NCBI GenBank assembly: GCA_029251505.1
Contig: JAQXDG010000189.1
Location: 1 to 33,717 of the forward strand
Length of the DNA: 33,717 bases
Reading direction: 5' to 3'
Source of the DNA: Glaciecola sp.
Lineage (GTDB): Bacteria; Pseudomonadota; Gammaproteobacteria; Enterobacterales; Alteromonadaceae
Part shown: positions 27,074 to 33,717 of the stretch, in pieces
How the letters are laid out: each line of letters opens with the position of its first letter
How positions within the stretch are numbered: the first letter of the stretch is position 1
Notes under the pieces: model-generated
Told to the model about the DNA's origin: nothing
Database searches by the model: none
The model's input: only the letters and a program-made list of their open reading frames with translations
Translations under genes and position numbers: made by a program

Positions 27074-27532
27074 TTGTCACAAATTGAACAAAAGTTAACT
27101 CAAATGCTTACACCAGCAGCCGAATCGTTAGGATTTGAAATGGTAGGTGTAGAATTTGTTAGAGCCGGTAAGCATTCTACCTTGCGTGTATTTATTGATC
27201 ACCCTGAAGGTATCAGTGTTGAAAATTGCGCAGATGTATCACAACAAGCCAGCGCAATATTGGATGTAGAAGATCCAATTAATACCGAATACAATTTAGA
27301 AGTCTCTTCTCCCGGTATGGATCGTCCATTATTTAAAGCGGCACATTATGCCGCTATCGTTGGTGAAGTCGTGGCAGTGCGTTTACGTATGCCATTAAAT
27401 GATAGAAGAAATTTTAAGGGCACCTTGGTATCATGTGATAATGATAACATTGTGGTTGAAGTTGATGGTCAATCTTATACGTTGGCTGTAATGAATATTG
27501 AAAAAGGTAATCTTGTCCCGGTCTTTGACTAG
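27074..27532 (+). CDS. rimP: Ribosome maturation factor RimP
   Basis: RimP helps assemble the 30S subunit. The 152 residues match the usual 150. Family blocks SLGFEMVGVEFVRAG, LRVFIDHPEGISVENCADVS, LDVEDPINTEYNLEVSSPG and DRPLF are intact. The start is TTG at 27074, with GGAG at 27063-27066 and seven bases of spacing, giving SQIEQKL right after the start as in homologues. The ATG at 27044 in the same frame overlaps terminator-flanking sequence and adds ten atypical residues. It is the first gene of the conserved rimP-nusA-infB-rbfA-truB set. Confidence 0.95.
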   Translation: MSQIEQKLTQMLTPAAESLGFEMVGVEFVRAGKHSTLRVFIDHPEGISVENCADVSQQASAILDVEDPINTEYNLEVSSPGMDRPLFKAAHYAAIVGEVVAVRLRMPLNDRRNFKGTLVSCDNDNIVVEVDGQSYTLAVMNIEKGNLVPVFD

Positions 27533-27558
27533 GTTCATCAAAATAGGAATAGAGTATC

Positions 27559-29043
27559 ATGAGTAAAGAGATCTTATTAGTTGCCGAAGCGGTTTCAAAT
27601 GAAAAACAAGTACCCAAAGAAAAAATCTTTGAAGCCCTTGAAATAGCAATATCTACTGCCACCAAAAAGAAAAATCAAGGCGATATTGAAGTGCGTGTAG
27701 CTATTGACCGTACAACAGGCGATTTTGATACATTTCGTCAATGGTTAGTTATTGCTGATGACCAAGAGCAAGAAAACCCATACGCAGAGATGACTATTTC
27801 AGCTGCACAAATTGATGAGCCTGACATTCAGATAGGTGATTTTGTTGAAGAACAAATCGAATCAATTAAATTTGACCGTATTACGACACAAACAGCGAAA
27901 CAAGTTATTTTCCAAAAAGTTCGTGAAGCTGAACGTGAACAAATGATTGCCGAATATGAAGATCGTGTTGGTGAGTTAGTGACGGGTACGGTTAAAAAAG
28001 TAAATCGCGATAACATCCTTATCGACTTAGGTAACAATGCTGAAGGCGTTATTTACCGTGATGATATGTTACCACGTGAAAATTTCCGTCCAGGTGATCG
28101 TGTTCGTGGTCTATTATATGTCATACGTCCAGAAGCAAAAGGTGCGCAATTATTTATTTCGCGTAGCCACCCTGACATGATTGTTGAATTGTTCCGTTTA
28201 GAAGTACCAGAAATTGCGGAAGAAACATTAGAAATTAAAGCAGCGGCTCGTGATCCAGGTTCACGTGCTAAAATCGCAGTAAAAACCAATGACAAACGCT
28301 TAGATCCAATTGGCGCTTGTGTTGGTATGCGTGGTTCTCGTGTTCAAGCAGTTTCAAGTGAATTAGGCGGTGAGCGAGTTGATATCGTATTATGGGATGA
28401 AGAAGCACCGCAATTTGTGATTAATGCCATGGCTCCAGCTGAAGTAGCACGTATTGTTGCTGATGAAGACACCATGACGATGGACGTTGCTGTTGAACCA
28501 GAGAATCTAGCACAAGCAATCGGCAAATCTGGTCAAAACGTACGTTTAGCTAGCCAGTTGACTGGTTGGGAACTCAATGTCATGACTGTTGCAGATTTAG
28601 AGAAAAAACAGAAAGATGAAAGTGCTCAAGTCATTGATGTGTTTGTTGCAGGATTAGAAATTGATGAAGAATTTGCTGGCGTATTAGCGGATGAAGGTTT
28701 TACCTCATTAGAGGAAATTGCCTATGTTCCGGTCAGTGAACTGCTAGAAATAGAAGGGTTAGATGAAGATATTATCGAAGAACTGCGTAACCGTGCTCGT
28801 GCGTATCTAACCACCAAAGCGTTGGCCAATGAGGAATCATTAGAGCCAAAAGAAGAGTTGTTAAATCTTGCTGGCATGACCCCTGAAATTGCGGTCGCGT
28901 TAGCTAAACAAGGCGTAACTGATTTAGAAGAGTTAGCCGAACAAGGTACCGATGAGATTTGTGATATTGAAGGGCTTGATGAGAAAAGCGCAGGTGAATT
29001 TATTATGGCTGCACGTAATATTAAGTGGTTCAACGAAGAGTAA
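27559..29043 (+). CDS. nusA: Transcription elongation/termination factor NusA
   Basis: NusA binds RNA polymerase and nascent RNA to control pausing, termination and antitermination. The 494 residues (495 in E. coli) contain the N-terminal polymerase-binding domain, S1 (about 135-200, [20 protein letters not shown]), two KH domains ([20 protein letters not shown] and [18 protein letters not shown]), and two C-terminal acidic repeats ([20 protein letters not shown] and [17 protein letters not shown]). The AR2 repeat binds the alpha subunit in E. coli. It lies 26 bases from rimP and 26 from infB, in one transcript. Confidence 0.98.
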   Translation: MSKEILLVAEAVSNEKQVPKEKIFEALEIAISTATKKKNQGDIEVRVAIDRTTGDFDTFRQWLVIADDQEQENPYAEMTISAAQIDEPDIQIGDFVEEQIESIKFDRITTQTAKQVIFQKVREAEREQMIAEYEDRVGELVTGTVKKVNRDNILIDLGNNAEGVIYRDDMLPRENFRPGDRVRGLLYVIRPEAKGAQLFISRSHPDMIVELFRLEVPEIAEETLEIKAAARDPGSRAKIAVKTNDKRLDPIGACVGMRGSRVQAVSSELGGERVDIVLWDEEAPQFVINAMAPAEVARIVADEDTMTMDVAVEPENLAQAIGKSGQNVRLASQLTGWELNVMTVADLEKKQKDESAQVIDVFVAGLEIDEEFAGVLADEGFTSLEEIAYVPVSELLEIEGLDEDIIEELRNRARAYLTTKALANEESLEPKEELLNLAGMTPEIAVALAKQGVTDLEELAEQGTDEICDIEGLDEKSAGEFIMAARNIKWFNEE

Positions 29044-29069
29044 TCACGGTCGACATAGAGGAGAGGGTA

Positions 29070-31670
29070 ATGTCTGAAGTTTCCATAGAAAAGCTCGCGG
29101 GTGACATAGGCACCAACGTTGATCGCTTAGTTCAACAGTTTAAAGACGCTGGCTTAACTAAAAAAATCGGTGATAACGTCACTGAAGATGAAAAAAAGCA
29201 ATTGCTTGATCATTTAGCAAAGTCACATGGCAGTGATGGTAATGTCACGCCAACTAAAATGACGTTGACACGTAAAACGACAAGTACATTATCGGTAGGT
29301 AAATCGAAAAATGTTAAAGTTGAAGTACGTAAAAAACGTACTTTTGTTAAGCGTTCACCAGAAGATGAAGCAAAAATAGCGGCTGAAGAATTAGCGCGTC
29401 AAGCTGCGGAACAAGCTAAACTTGAAGCAGAGCAACAAGCCGCAGAGGCGGCAAAGTTAGCCGCTGAAGAAAAAATACGTTTAGCTGCAGAAGCACGTAA
29501 ACAAGCAGAAGCCGAGCAAATTGCCCGTGCTGAAAAAGCGAAAAAAGACGCTGAAGAGCGTAAGAAAAACGAACCGCAAATGACGGCAGAAGAAAAAGCC
29601 GCTCAAGAACAGACTCGTAAAGACGCGGAAAAGTTACGTAAACAACAAGAAGACGAGACGCAACGTAAGCTTGAAGAAGATGCGAAAAAAGCGGCGGATG
29701 AAGCTCGAAAACTAGCTGAAGAAAATGAACGTCGTTGGAAAGAAGAAGAAGAACGTCGTAAAGCACAAGAAGCGGAAGAAGTGCATGTGCATTCAAACCG
29801 TTATGCGCAAGAAGCTGAAGATGATGCTGATTTAAGAGTCGAACGTGGTTCACGTCGTCGTAAGAAGAAAAAAGCGGGTGAAAACCTTAAGCAAGGTTTT
29901 AATAAACCAGCAGCTCCTGTTGAACGTATTGTTAAACTTGGCGAAACGATCACTGTGGGTGAATTAGCCAGCAAGCTAGCTATCAAAGCCAACGAAGTTA
30001 TCAAAACCATGATGAAAATGGGTGAGATGGCGACGATTAACCAAATCCTTGACCAAGATACTGCGGTATTAGTGGTTGATGAGATGGGTCACAAATATGA
30101 ATTAGTCAATGACAATGCGCTTGAAGATGAATTGATTGCAGATGCAACTGGTGGTGTTAAGACATCTCGTGCTCCAGTAGTTACTATCATGGGTCACGTT
30201 GACCATGGTAAAACGTCATTACTTGATTACATTCGTCGTGCAAAAGTTGCAGATGGCGAAGCGGGTGGTATAACTCAGCACATTGGTGCGTATTCAGTTG
30301 AAACTGATAACGGTAAAATTACCTTTTTAGATACCCCTGGACACGCGGCGTTTACTGCAATGCGTGCCCGTGGAGCAACGGCTACCGATATCGTTATCCT
30401 GGTAGTAGCAGCAGATGATGGTGTCATGCCACAAACCAAAGAAGCGGTTCAGCATGCTAAAGCGGCTGGCGTACCTTTGATTGTTGCTGTGAATAAGATG
30501 GATAAAGAAGCGGCTGATCCGGATCGTGTTAAGACTGAATTGTCTCAACTTGAAGTTATTTCAGAAGAATGGGGCGGGGAGCACCAGTTCGTCAACGTAT
30601 CTGCTAAAACCGGTATGGGCATAGACTCGTTACTTGAAGCAATCAACTTACAGGCCGAAATGTTAGATTTCCGTGCAGTACCGACTGGTCCTGGTCGTGG
30701 TCTAGTCATCGAATCGCGTCTTGATAAAGGTCGTGGTCCGGTAGCTTCTGTATTGGTCCAAGAAGGTGAATTGAAGCTAGGTGATATTTTATTATGTGGT
30801 CTTGAATACGGACGTGTTCGTGCGATGCGCGATGAAAACGGCAACGATGTAAAAGTTGCAGGTCCTTCTACCCCAGTTGAAGTATTAGGTTTATCAGGTG
30901 TTCCTGTTGCTGGTGAAGATGCATTAGTGGTGAATGACGAGCGTAAAGCGCGTGAAGTTGCCTCTAAGCGTTCAATCAAGCAACGAGAAGTCAAACTAGC
31001 TAAACAGCAAAAAGCGAAACTCGAAAACATGTTTGCGAACATGGAAGCGGGTGATGTTTCTGAGCTTAACGTGGTACTTAAAGCTGACGTTCAAGGTTCG
31101 ATTGAAGCGATTGCTGATTCACTAACAAACTTATCGACAGACGAAGTAAAAGTGAATATTGTTGGTTCAGGTGTTGGTGGTATTACCGAAACTGATGCGT
31201 CACTAGCGGCAGCATCAAGTGCTATCGTAGTTGGTTTTAACGTTCGTGCTGATGCAACTGCGCGTCGTATTATCGAAACAGAAGAAATTGATTTACGCTA
31301 TTACTCTGTTATCTATAGCCTGATTGATGAAGTCAAAGCAGCGATGAGCGGTATGCTTGCGCCAGAGTTTAGACAAGAAATCATTGGTCTTGCTGAAGTA
31401 CGTGATGTGTTTAAATCGCCGAAGATTGGTGCAATTGCCGGTTGTATGGTCACCGAAGGTGTCATTAAACGTAACAATCCAATCCGTGTATTACGTGATA
31501 ATATCGTCATTTACGAAGGTGAGCTTGAATCACTACGTCGCTTTAAAGATGATGTTCAAGACGTGAAGAAAGGTATCGAATGTGGTATCGGCGTTAAGAA
31601 CTACAATGATGTTAAAGTAGGCGATCAAATCGAAGTATTTGAAATCGTTGAAGTGGCGCGTGAACTTTAA
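29070..31670 (+). CDS. infB: Translation initiation factor IF-2
   Basis: IF-2 is the GTPase that brings fMet-tRNA to the 30S subunit. The 866 residues comprise an IF2_N domain ([20 protein letters not shown]), a long Ala/Glu/Lys/Arg-rich helical linker (about 75-260), a second IF2_N ([19 protein letters not shown]), then the G domain: GHVDHGKT at 375-382, [13 protein letters not shown] and SAKTG, followed by domains II-IV with the fMet-tRNA-binding C-terminus. ATG at 29070 follows GAGGAGAGGG, an unusually strong ribosome site. A longer frame starting at 29025 inside nusA is not credible. Internal starts for shorter forms, known in E. coli, were not resolved. Confidence 0.98.
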   Translation: MSEVSIEKLAGDIGTNVDRLVQQFKDAGLTKKIGDNVTEDEKKQLLDHLAKSHGSDGNVTPTKMTLTRKTTSTLSVGKSKNVKVEVRKKRTFVKRSPEDEAKIAAEELARQAAEQAKLEAEQQAAEAAKLAAEEKIRLAAEARKQAEAEQIARAEKAKKDAEERKKNEPQMTAEEKAAQEQTRKDAEKLRKQQEDETQRKLEEDAKKAADEARKLAEENERRWKEEEERRKAQEAEEVHVHSNRYAQEAEDDADLRVERGSRRRKKKKAGENLKQGFNKPAAPVERIVKLGETITVGELASKLAIKANEVIKTMMKMGEMATINQILDQDTAVLVVDEMGHKYELVNDNALEDELIADATGGVKTSRAPVVTIMGHVDHGKTSLLDYIRRAKVADGEAGGITQHIGAYSVETDNGKITFLDTPGHAAFTAMRARGATATDIVILVVAADDGVMPQTKEAVQHAKAAGVPLIVAVNKMDKEAADPDRVKTELSQLEVISEEWGGEHQFVNVSAKTGMGIDSLLEAINLQAEMLDFRAVPTGPGRGLVIESRLDKGRGPVASVLVQEGELKLGDILLCGLEYGRVRAMRDENGNDVKVAGPSTPVEVLGLSGVPVAGEDALVVNDERKAREVASKRSIKQREVKLAKQQKAKLENMFANMEAGDVSELNVVLKADVQGSIEAIADSLTNLSTDEVKVNIVGSGVGGITETDASLAAASSAIVVGFNVRADATARRIIETEEIDLRYYSVIYSLIDEVKAAMSGMLAPEFRQEIIGLAEVRDVFKSPKIGAIAGCMVTEGVIKRNNPIRVLRDNIVIYEGELESLRRFKDDVQDVKKGIECGIGVKNYNDVKVGDQIEVFEIVEVAREL

Positions 31671-31695
31671 TTCACCGTTATAACAATTAGTTAAG

Positions 31696-31719
31696 ACGGA
31701 GGCCTTTGCCTCCGTTTTC
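31696..31719 (+). terminator. Hairpin terminator/attenuator between infB and rbfA
   Basis: ACGGAGGC (31696-31703) and GCCTCCGT (31708-31715) form a perfect eight-base stem with a CTTT loop, followed by TTTCGTTT. As rbfA and truB lie beyond it, partial termination is likely and lowers their expression relative to infB. Confidence 0.8.
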
Positions 31720-31769
31720 GTTTATATAGATCGCTTCAAATTGAGTCGATCAAAGATAGGATATATATT

Positions 31770-32219
31770 ATGGCTCGTGAATTTTCGCGTACCGATAGAG
31801 TCTCGCAGCAAGTACATAAAGAAATTGCGAGCATTTTAAATCAAGAATTTAAACATCAAGCGCCTGACTTATGTATGGTTACGGTATCGGGTGTTGAGAT
31901 CTCTCGTGATCTTGCTCATGCAAAAGTCTATGTTACATTTTTAGAAATGGACGAAGAAAAAGTCAAAGCGTCGATGGCGTTATTAGAAGAAGGTAAAAGC
32001 TTTGTTCGTGGTTTGTTATCTCGTCGTGTGCGCATGCGTAACACGCCAGCGTTAAAATTTATTCAAGACCGTTCTATTACTGAAGGCATGCGTATTTCTA
32101 ATATCGTGTCTCAAGTAACACGTGATGAAGCAGCCAAGCGCGATGCAAATTTAGATAGCAATTCTGATAATCATACAGATGCTGACCACGCTTCTGACGA
32201 TAACAAACCCACAGAGTAA
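31770..32219 (+). CDS. rbfA: 30S ribosome-binding factor RbfA
   Basis: RbfA is a KH-fold protein that binds the immature 30S subunit, is needed for 16S 5'-end maturation and helps growth in the cold. The family blocks FSRTDRVSQQVHKEIASIL, VTVSGVEISRDLAHAKVYVT and LSRRVRMRNTPALKFIQD are present. The 149 residues include an acidic, Asp/Asn-rich disordered tail after residue 125, longer than in E. coli (133). TAGGA precedes the ATG. truB follows after three bases. Confidence 0.97.
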   Translation: MAREFSRTDRVSQQVHKEIASILNQEFKHQAPDLCMVTVSGVEISRDLAHAKVYVTFLEMDEEKVKASMALLEEGKSFVRGLLSRRVRMRNTPALKFIQDRSITEGMRISNIVSQVTRDEAAKRDANLDSNSDNHTDADHASDDNKPTE

Positions 32220-32222
32220 GTC

Positions 32223-33212
32223 ATGGGACGTCGTCGTAAAGGCCGTGCGATTAACGGTGTATTTTTGTTGGATAAGCCACTTGGCGAATCGTCCAACATG
32301 GTATTACAGAAAGTACGTGCTATGTATGGCGCGGCGAAAGCCGGTCATACGGGCGCGCTGGATCCATTAGCTAGCGGTATGTTACCAATTTGTTTGGGTG
32401 AAGCGACGAAATTTTCGCAGTTTTTACTCAATGCTGATAAAACCTATGAAGTCACTGCTACGTTGGGTATTCGTACGACCACCTCGGATGCTGATGGGGA
32501 AGTGGTATCGACATTACCTGTGACATCCACCCCGGAAGAAATCACCCAAGCGTGTTTAAGCTTTTTGGGAGCATCCAAACAAATCCCATCGATGTTTTCT
32601 GCACTCAAACACGAGGGTAAACCATTGTATTGGTATGCCCGTCAAGGTATTGAAATTGAGCGTCCGGCGCGTGATATTACCTTGTTCGCTATTGATATAT
32701 TACGTATTGAAGGGGTTGAAGTCGATTTACGTGTGCATTGTTCAAAAGGCACCTATATCCGTTCATTGGTAGATGATATTGGTCAGGTTTTAGGTTGTGG
32801 TGCCTATGTCAGTCGTTTACATCGTTCTCAAGTTGCTGGGTATCCTAGTGACAAAATGCTCAGCTTAGATGCATTGCAAGCGATGGTTAACGAACATCGT
32901 GTTGATAAGGGTAGTGAGCACCACGCTTATATCGACCCGTTATTATTGCCGATGGATACGCCGCTTTATGCGTTAGGATCGACGGTCGCGACAGCCAAAC
33001 AAATTGAAGGGGTCAAAGTGGGTATGCCGTTTATCCCTGAGCATATTACGCCAGCCGTGGTTGATGAGGGTATTGTGGATGTCAAAGCAATGGCATTGTC
33101 AGCTGATGGGCACGAACAGGTTAAAATATATGATGAACACGGCGCGATTTATGCTGTCGCCGAACTCAAACCCGATGGTTATTTACAACCAAAGCGGGTC
33201 GTCGTTTATTAA
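32223..33212 (+). CDS. truB: tRNA pseudouridine-55 synthase TruB
   Basis: TruB makes pseudouridine 55 in the T loop of tRNAs. The catalytic aspartate is Asp47 in HTGALDPLASGMLP. Other family motifs are GVFLLDKPLGESSNMVLQKV, KTYEVTATLGIRTTTSDADG, PSMFSALKHEGKPLYWYARQ and CSKGTYIRSLVDDIG. The C-terminal PUA-like domain ends in KPKRVVVY-type sequence (LQPKRVVVY). At 329 residues it is slightly longer than in E. coli (314). rpsO, which commonly follows, is replaced by a terminator and a convergent gene. Confidence 0.97.
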   Translation: MGRRRKGRAINGVFLLDKPLGESSNMVLQKVRAMYGAAKAGHTGALDPLASGMLPICLGEATKFSQFLLNADKTYEVTATLGIRTTTSDADGEVVSTLPVTSTPEEITQACLSFLGASKQIPSMFSALKHEGKPLYWYARQGIEIERPARDITLFAIDILRIEGVEVDLRVHCSKGTYIRSLVDDIGQVLGCGAYVSRLHRSQVAGYPSDKMLSLDALQAMVNEHRVDKGSEHHAYIDPLLLPMDTPLYALGSTVATAKQIEGVKVGMPFIPEHITPAVVDEGIVDVKAMALSADGHEQVKIYDEHGAIYAVAELKPDGYLQPKRVVVY

Positions 33213-33227
33213 TATAGGTCAGCATAC

Positions 33228-33258
33228 AAATGAAAGGGGGCTTAACACCCTTTCATTT
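33228..33258. terminator. Bidirectional terminator after truB
   Basis: AAATGAAAGGG (33228-33238) and CCCTTTCATTT (33248-33258) form a perfect eleven-base stem with a nine-base loop. It ends the rimP-truB transcript and lies one base from the stop of the convergent unknown gene, so it probably serves both. Confidence 0.88.
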
Positions 33259-33259
33259 G

Positions 33260-33700
33260 CTATTTTTCATCATTAAATTTATCTGTTTTACCAATTATTT
33301 TAGCACTCGATTTTTCTACTAACCAGTATGTTGCACCTGTGTCAGGATCCTTGTAATAAATCATTGACACATCTGCTTCATATATAAAACCATTGAGTTC
33401 AAATTTATAAATCAAGTTCTGCTTATCTCCGACACGTGGTGCCCCTGGAGGAGGAATATCAATAGCGCGTCGAGTTGAAAGTTCAGGGTTGAATATTCGC
33501 TTGTAAGTTAATGTTGCTTTTTCATCTGAAATTTGATTTCCAACAATAATCTCTGAAAAAATGGTGGTCATTGATTCTGATATGTAATTTTGCTCAATAA
33601 GGTTACCGACATAATCATGTTTAATCAAAATTGTATTGTATATAGGGGGGGGGCTTGCTATAGAAGAACTAGCAAAAGAGAAAAGTAAACAATTTAACAA
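33260..33700 (-). CDS. Unrecognised secreted protein, start uncertain
   Basis: I recognise no family. The frame runs from TTG at 33700, close to the window end, with a TGA at 33715-33713 just upstream. The N-terminus LLNCLLFSFASSSIAS looks like a signal-peptide core without its positively charged start, so the true start may be an unusual codon, be affected by a sequence error, or be lost. The mature part, about 120 residues, is polar with strand-like segments (YKFELNGFIYEADVSMIYYK, GATYWLVEKSSAK) and a proline-rich turn IPPPGAPRVG. It suggests a small periplasmic or surface beta protein. A G9/C9 tract falls right after the signal region. It lies convergent to truB where rpsO is usual, which suggests an insertion or rearrangement. 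Confidence 0.55.
   Translation of the reverse strand: MLNCLLFSFASSSIASPPPIYNTILIKHDYVGNLIEQNYISESMTTIFSEIIVGNQISDEKATLTYKRIFNPELSTRRAIDIPPPGAPRVGDKQNLIYKFELNGFIYEADVSMIYYKDPDTGATYWLVEKSSAKIIGKTDKFNDEK
33645..33653. repeat. Homopolymer G9 (C9 on the coding strand)
   Basis: Nine consecutive G bases at 33645-33653 encode the Ser-Pro-Pro-Pro stretch just after the signal-peptide region of the convergent gene. I noticed no other G or C run this long in the window. Slippage by one base would abolish the protein. Confidence 0.8.
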
Positions 33701-33717
33701 TAAAATAAATATTCAAC

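Noticed and set aside
29416-31042. Long reverse-strand frames opposite infB (for example 29416-29853 and 30545-31042)
   Set aside because: They mirror the codon pattern of infB, including the Ala/Glu/Lys linker, have low-complexity Leu/Ser-rich translations and no ribosome sites.

Overview
The window reads as chromosomal DNA of a marine-type gammaproteobacterium, most like Shewanella, Colwellia, Thalassotalea or Psychromonas. The evidence is a low-to-mid GC content, an intact recC-recB-recD set, the metY-rimP-nusA-infB-rbfA-truB translation operon, and envelope-polysaccharide and c-di-GMP genes of the kind common in that group. I see no phage, transposase, integrase, CRISPR array or rRNA. Both window ends may be contig ends.

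Region 1 (1-6000) has an RNase J-like metallo-beta-lactamase gene followed by a small, partly decayed surface-polysaccharide module. The module holds a shrunken outer-membrane beta-barrel gene, a VpsP-like TPR membrane protein, an O-antigen ligase-type protein, an unrecognised membrane-anchored protein and a broken EAL-domain remnant not visible as a single open frame. Region 2 (6000-10250) holds a PAS-GGDEF-EAL protein that seems to have lost its sensor domain, and a long-chain acyl-CoA synthetase.

Region 3 (10250-20230) is a nucleotide and DNA-repair block. A dimeric-type dUTPase is divergent from recC-recB-recD, whose genes overlap by ATGA, and the shared intergenic region contains a near-consensus LexA box. 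A hemN pseudogene follows, with an in-frame stop inside the radical-SAM cysteine motif, a one-base frameshift and a lost 3' end that now overlaps recD.

Region 4 (21590-26710) is catabolic: a histidine-phosphatase-fold protein, a quinone-oxidoreductase-type MDR enzyme, a DmdC-like acyl-CoA dehydrogenase, a LysR regulator, and divergent from it a pterin carbinolamine dehydratase. Region 5 (26760-33260) is initiator tRNA-fMet with a strong promoter, then rimP, nusA, infB, rbfA and truB. The usual rpsO does not follow truB. Instead there is a bidirectional terminator and a convergent unknown secreted-protein gene carrying a G9 tract.

I did not find a convincing new biological system. The most noteworthy pattern is clustered gene decay, often by large in-frame deletions, in the polysaccharide, c-di-GMP and hemN loci, next to intact housekeeping genes. 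The candidate SOS control of recCBD and several non-ATG start sites are also worth a check.
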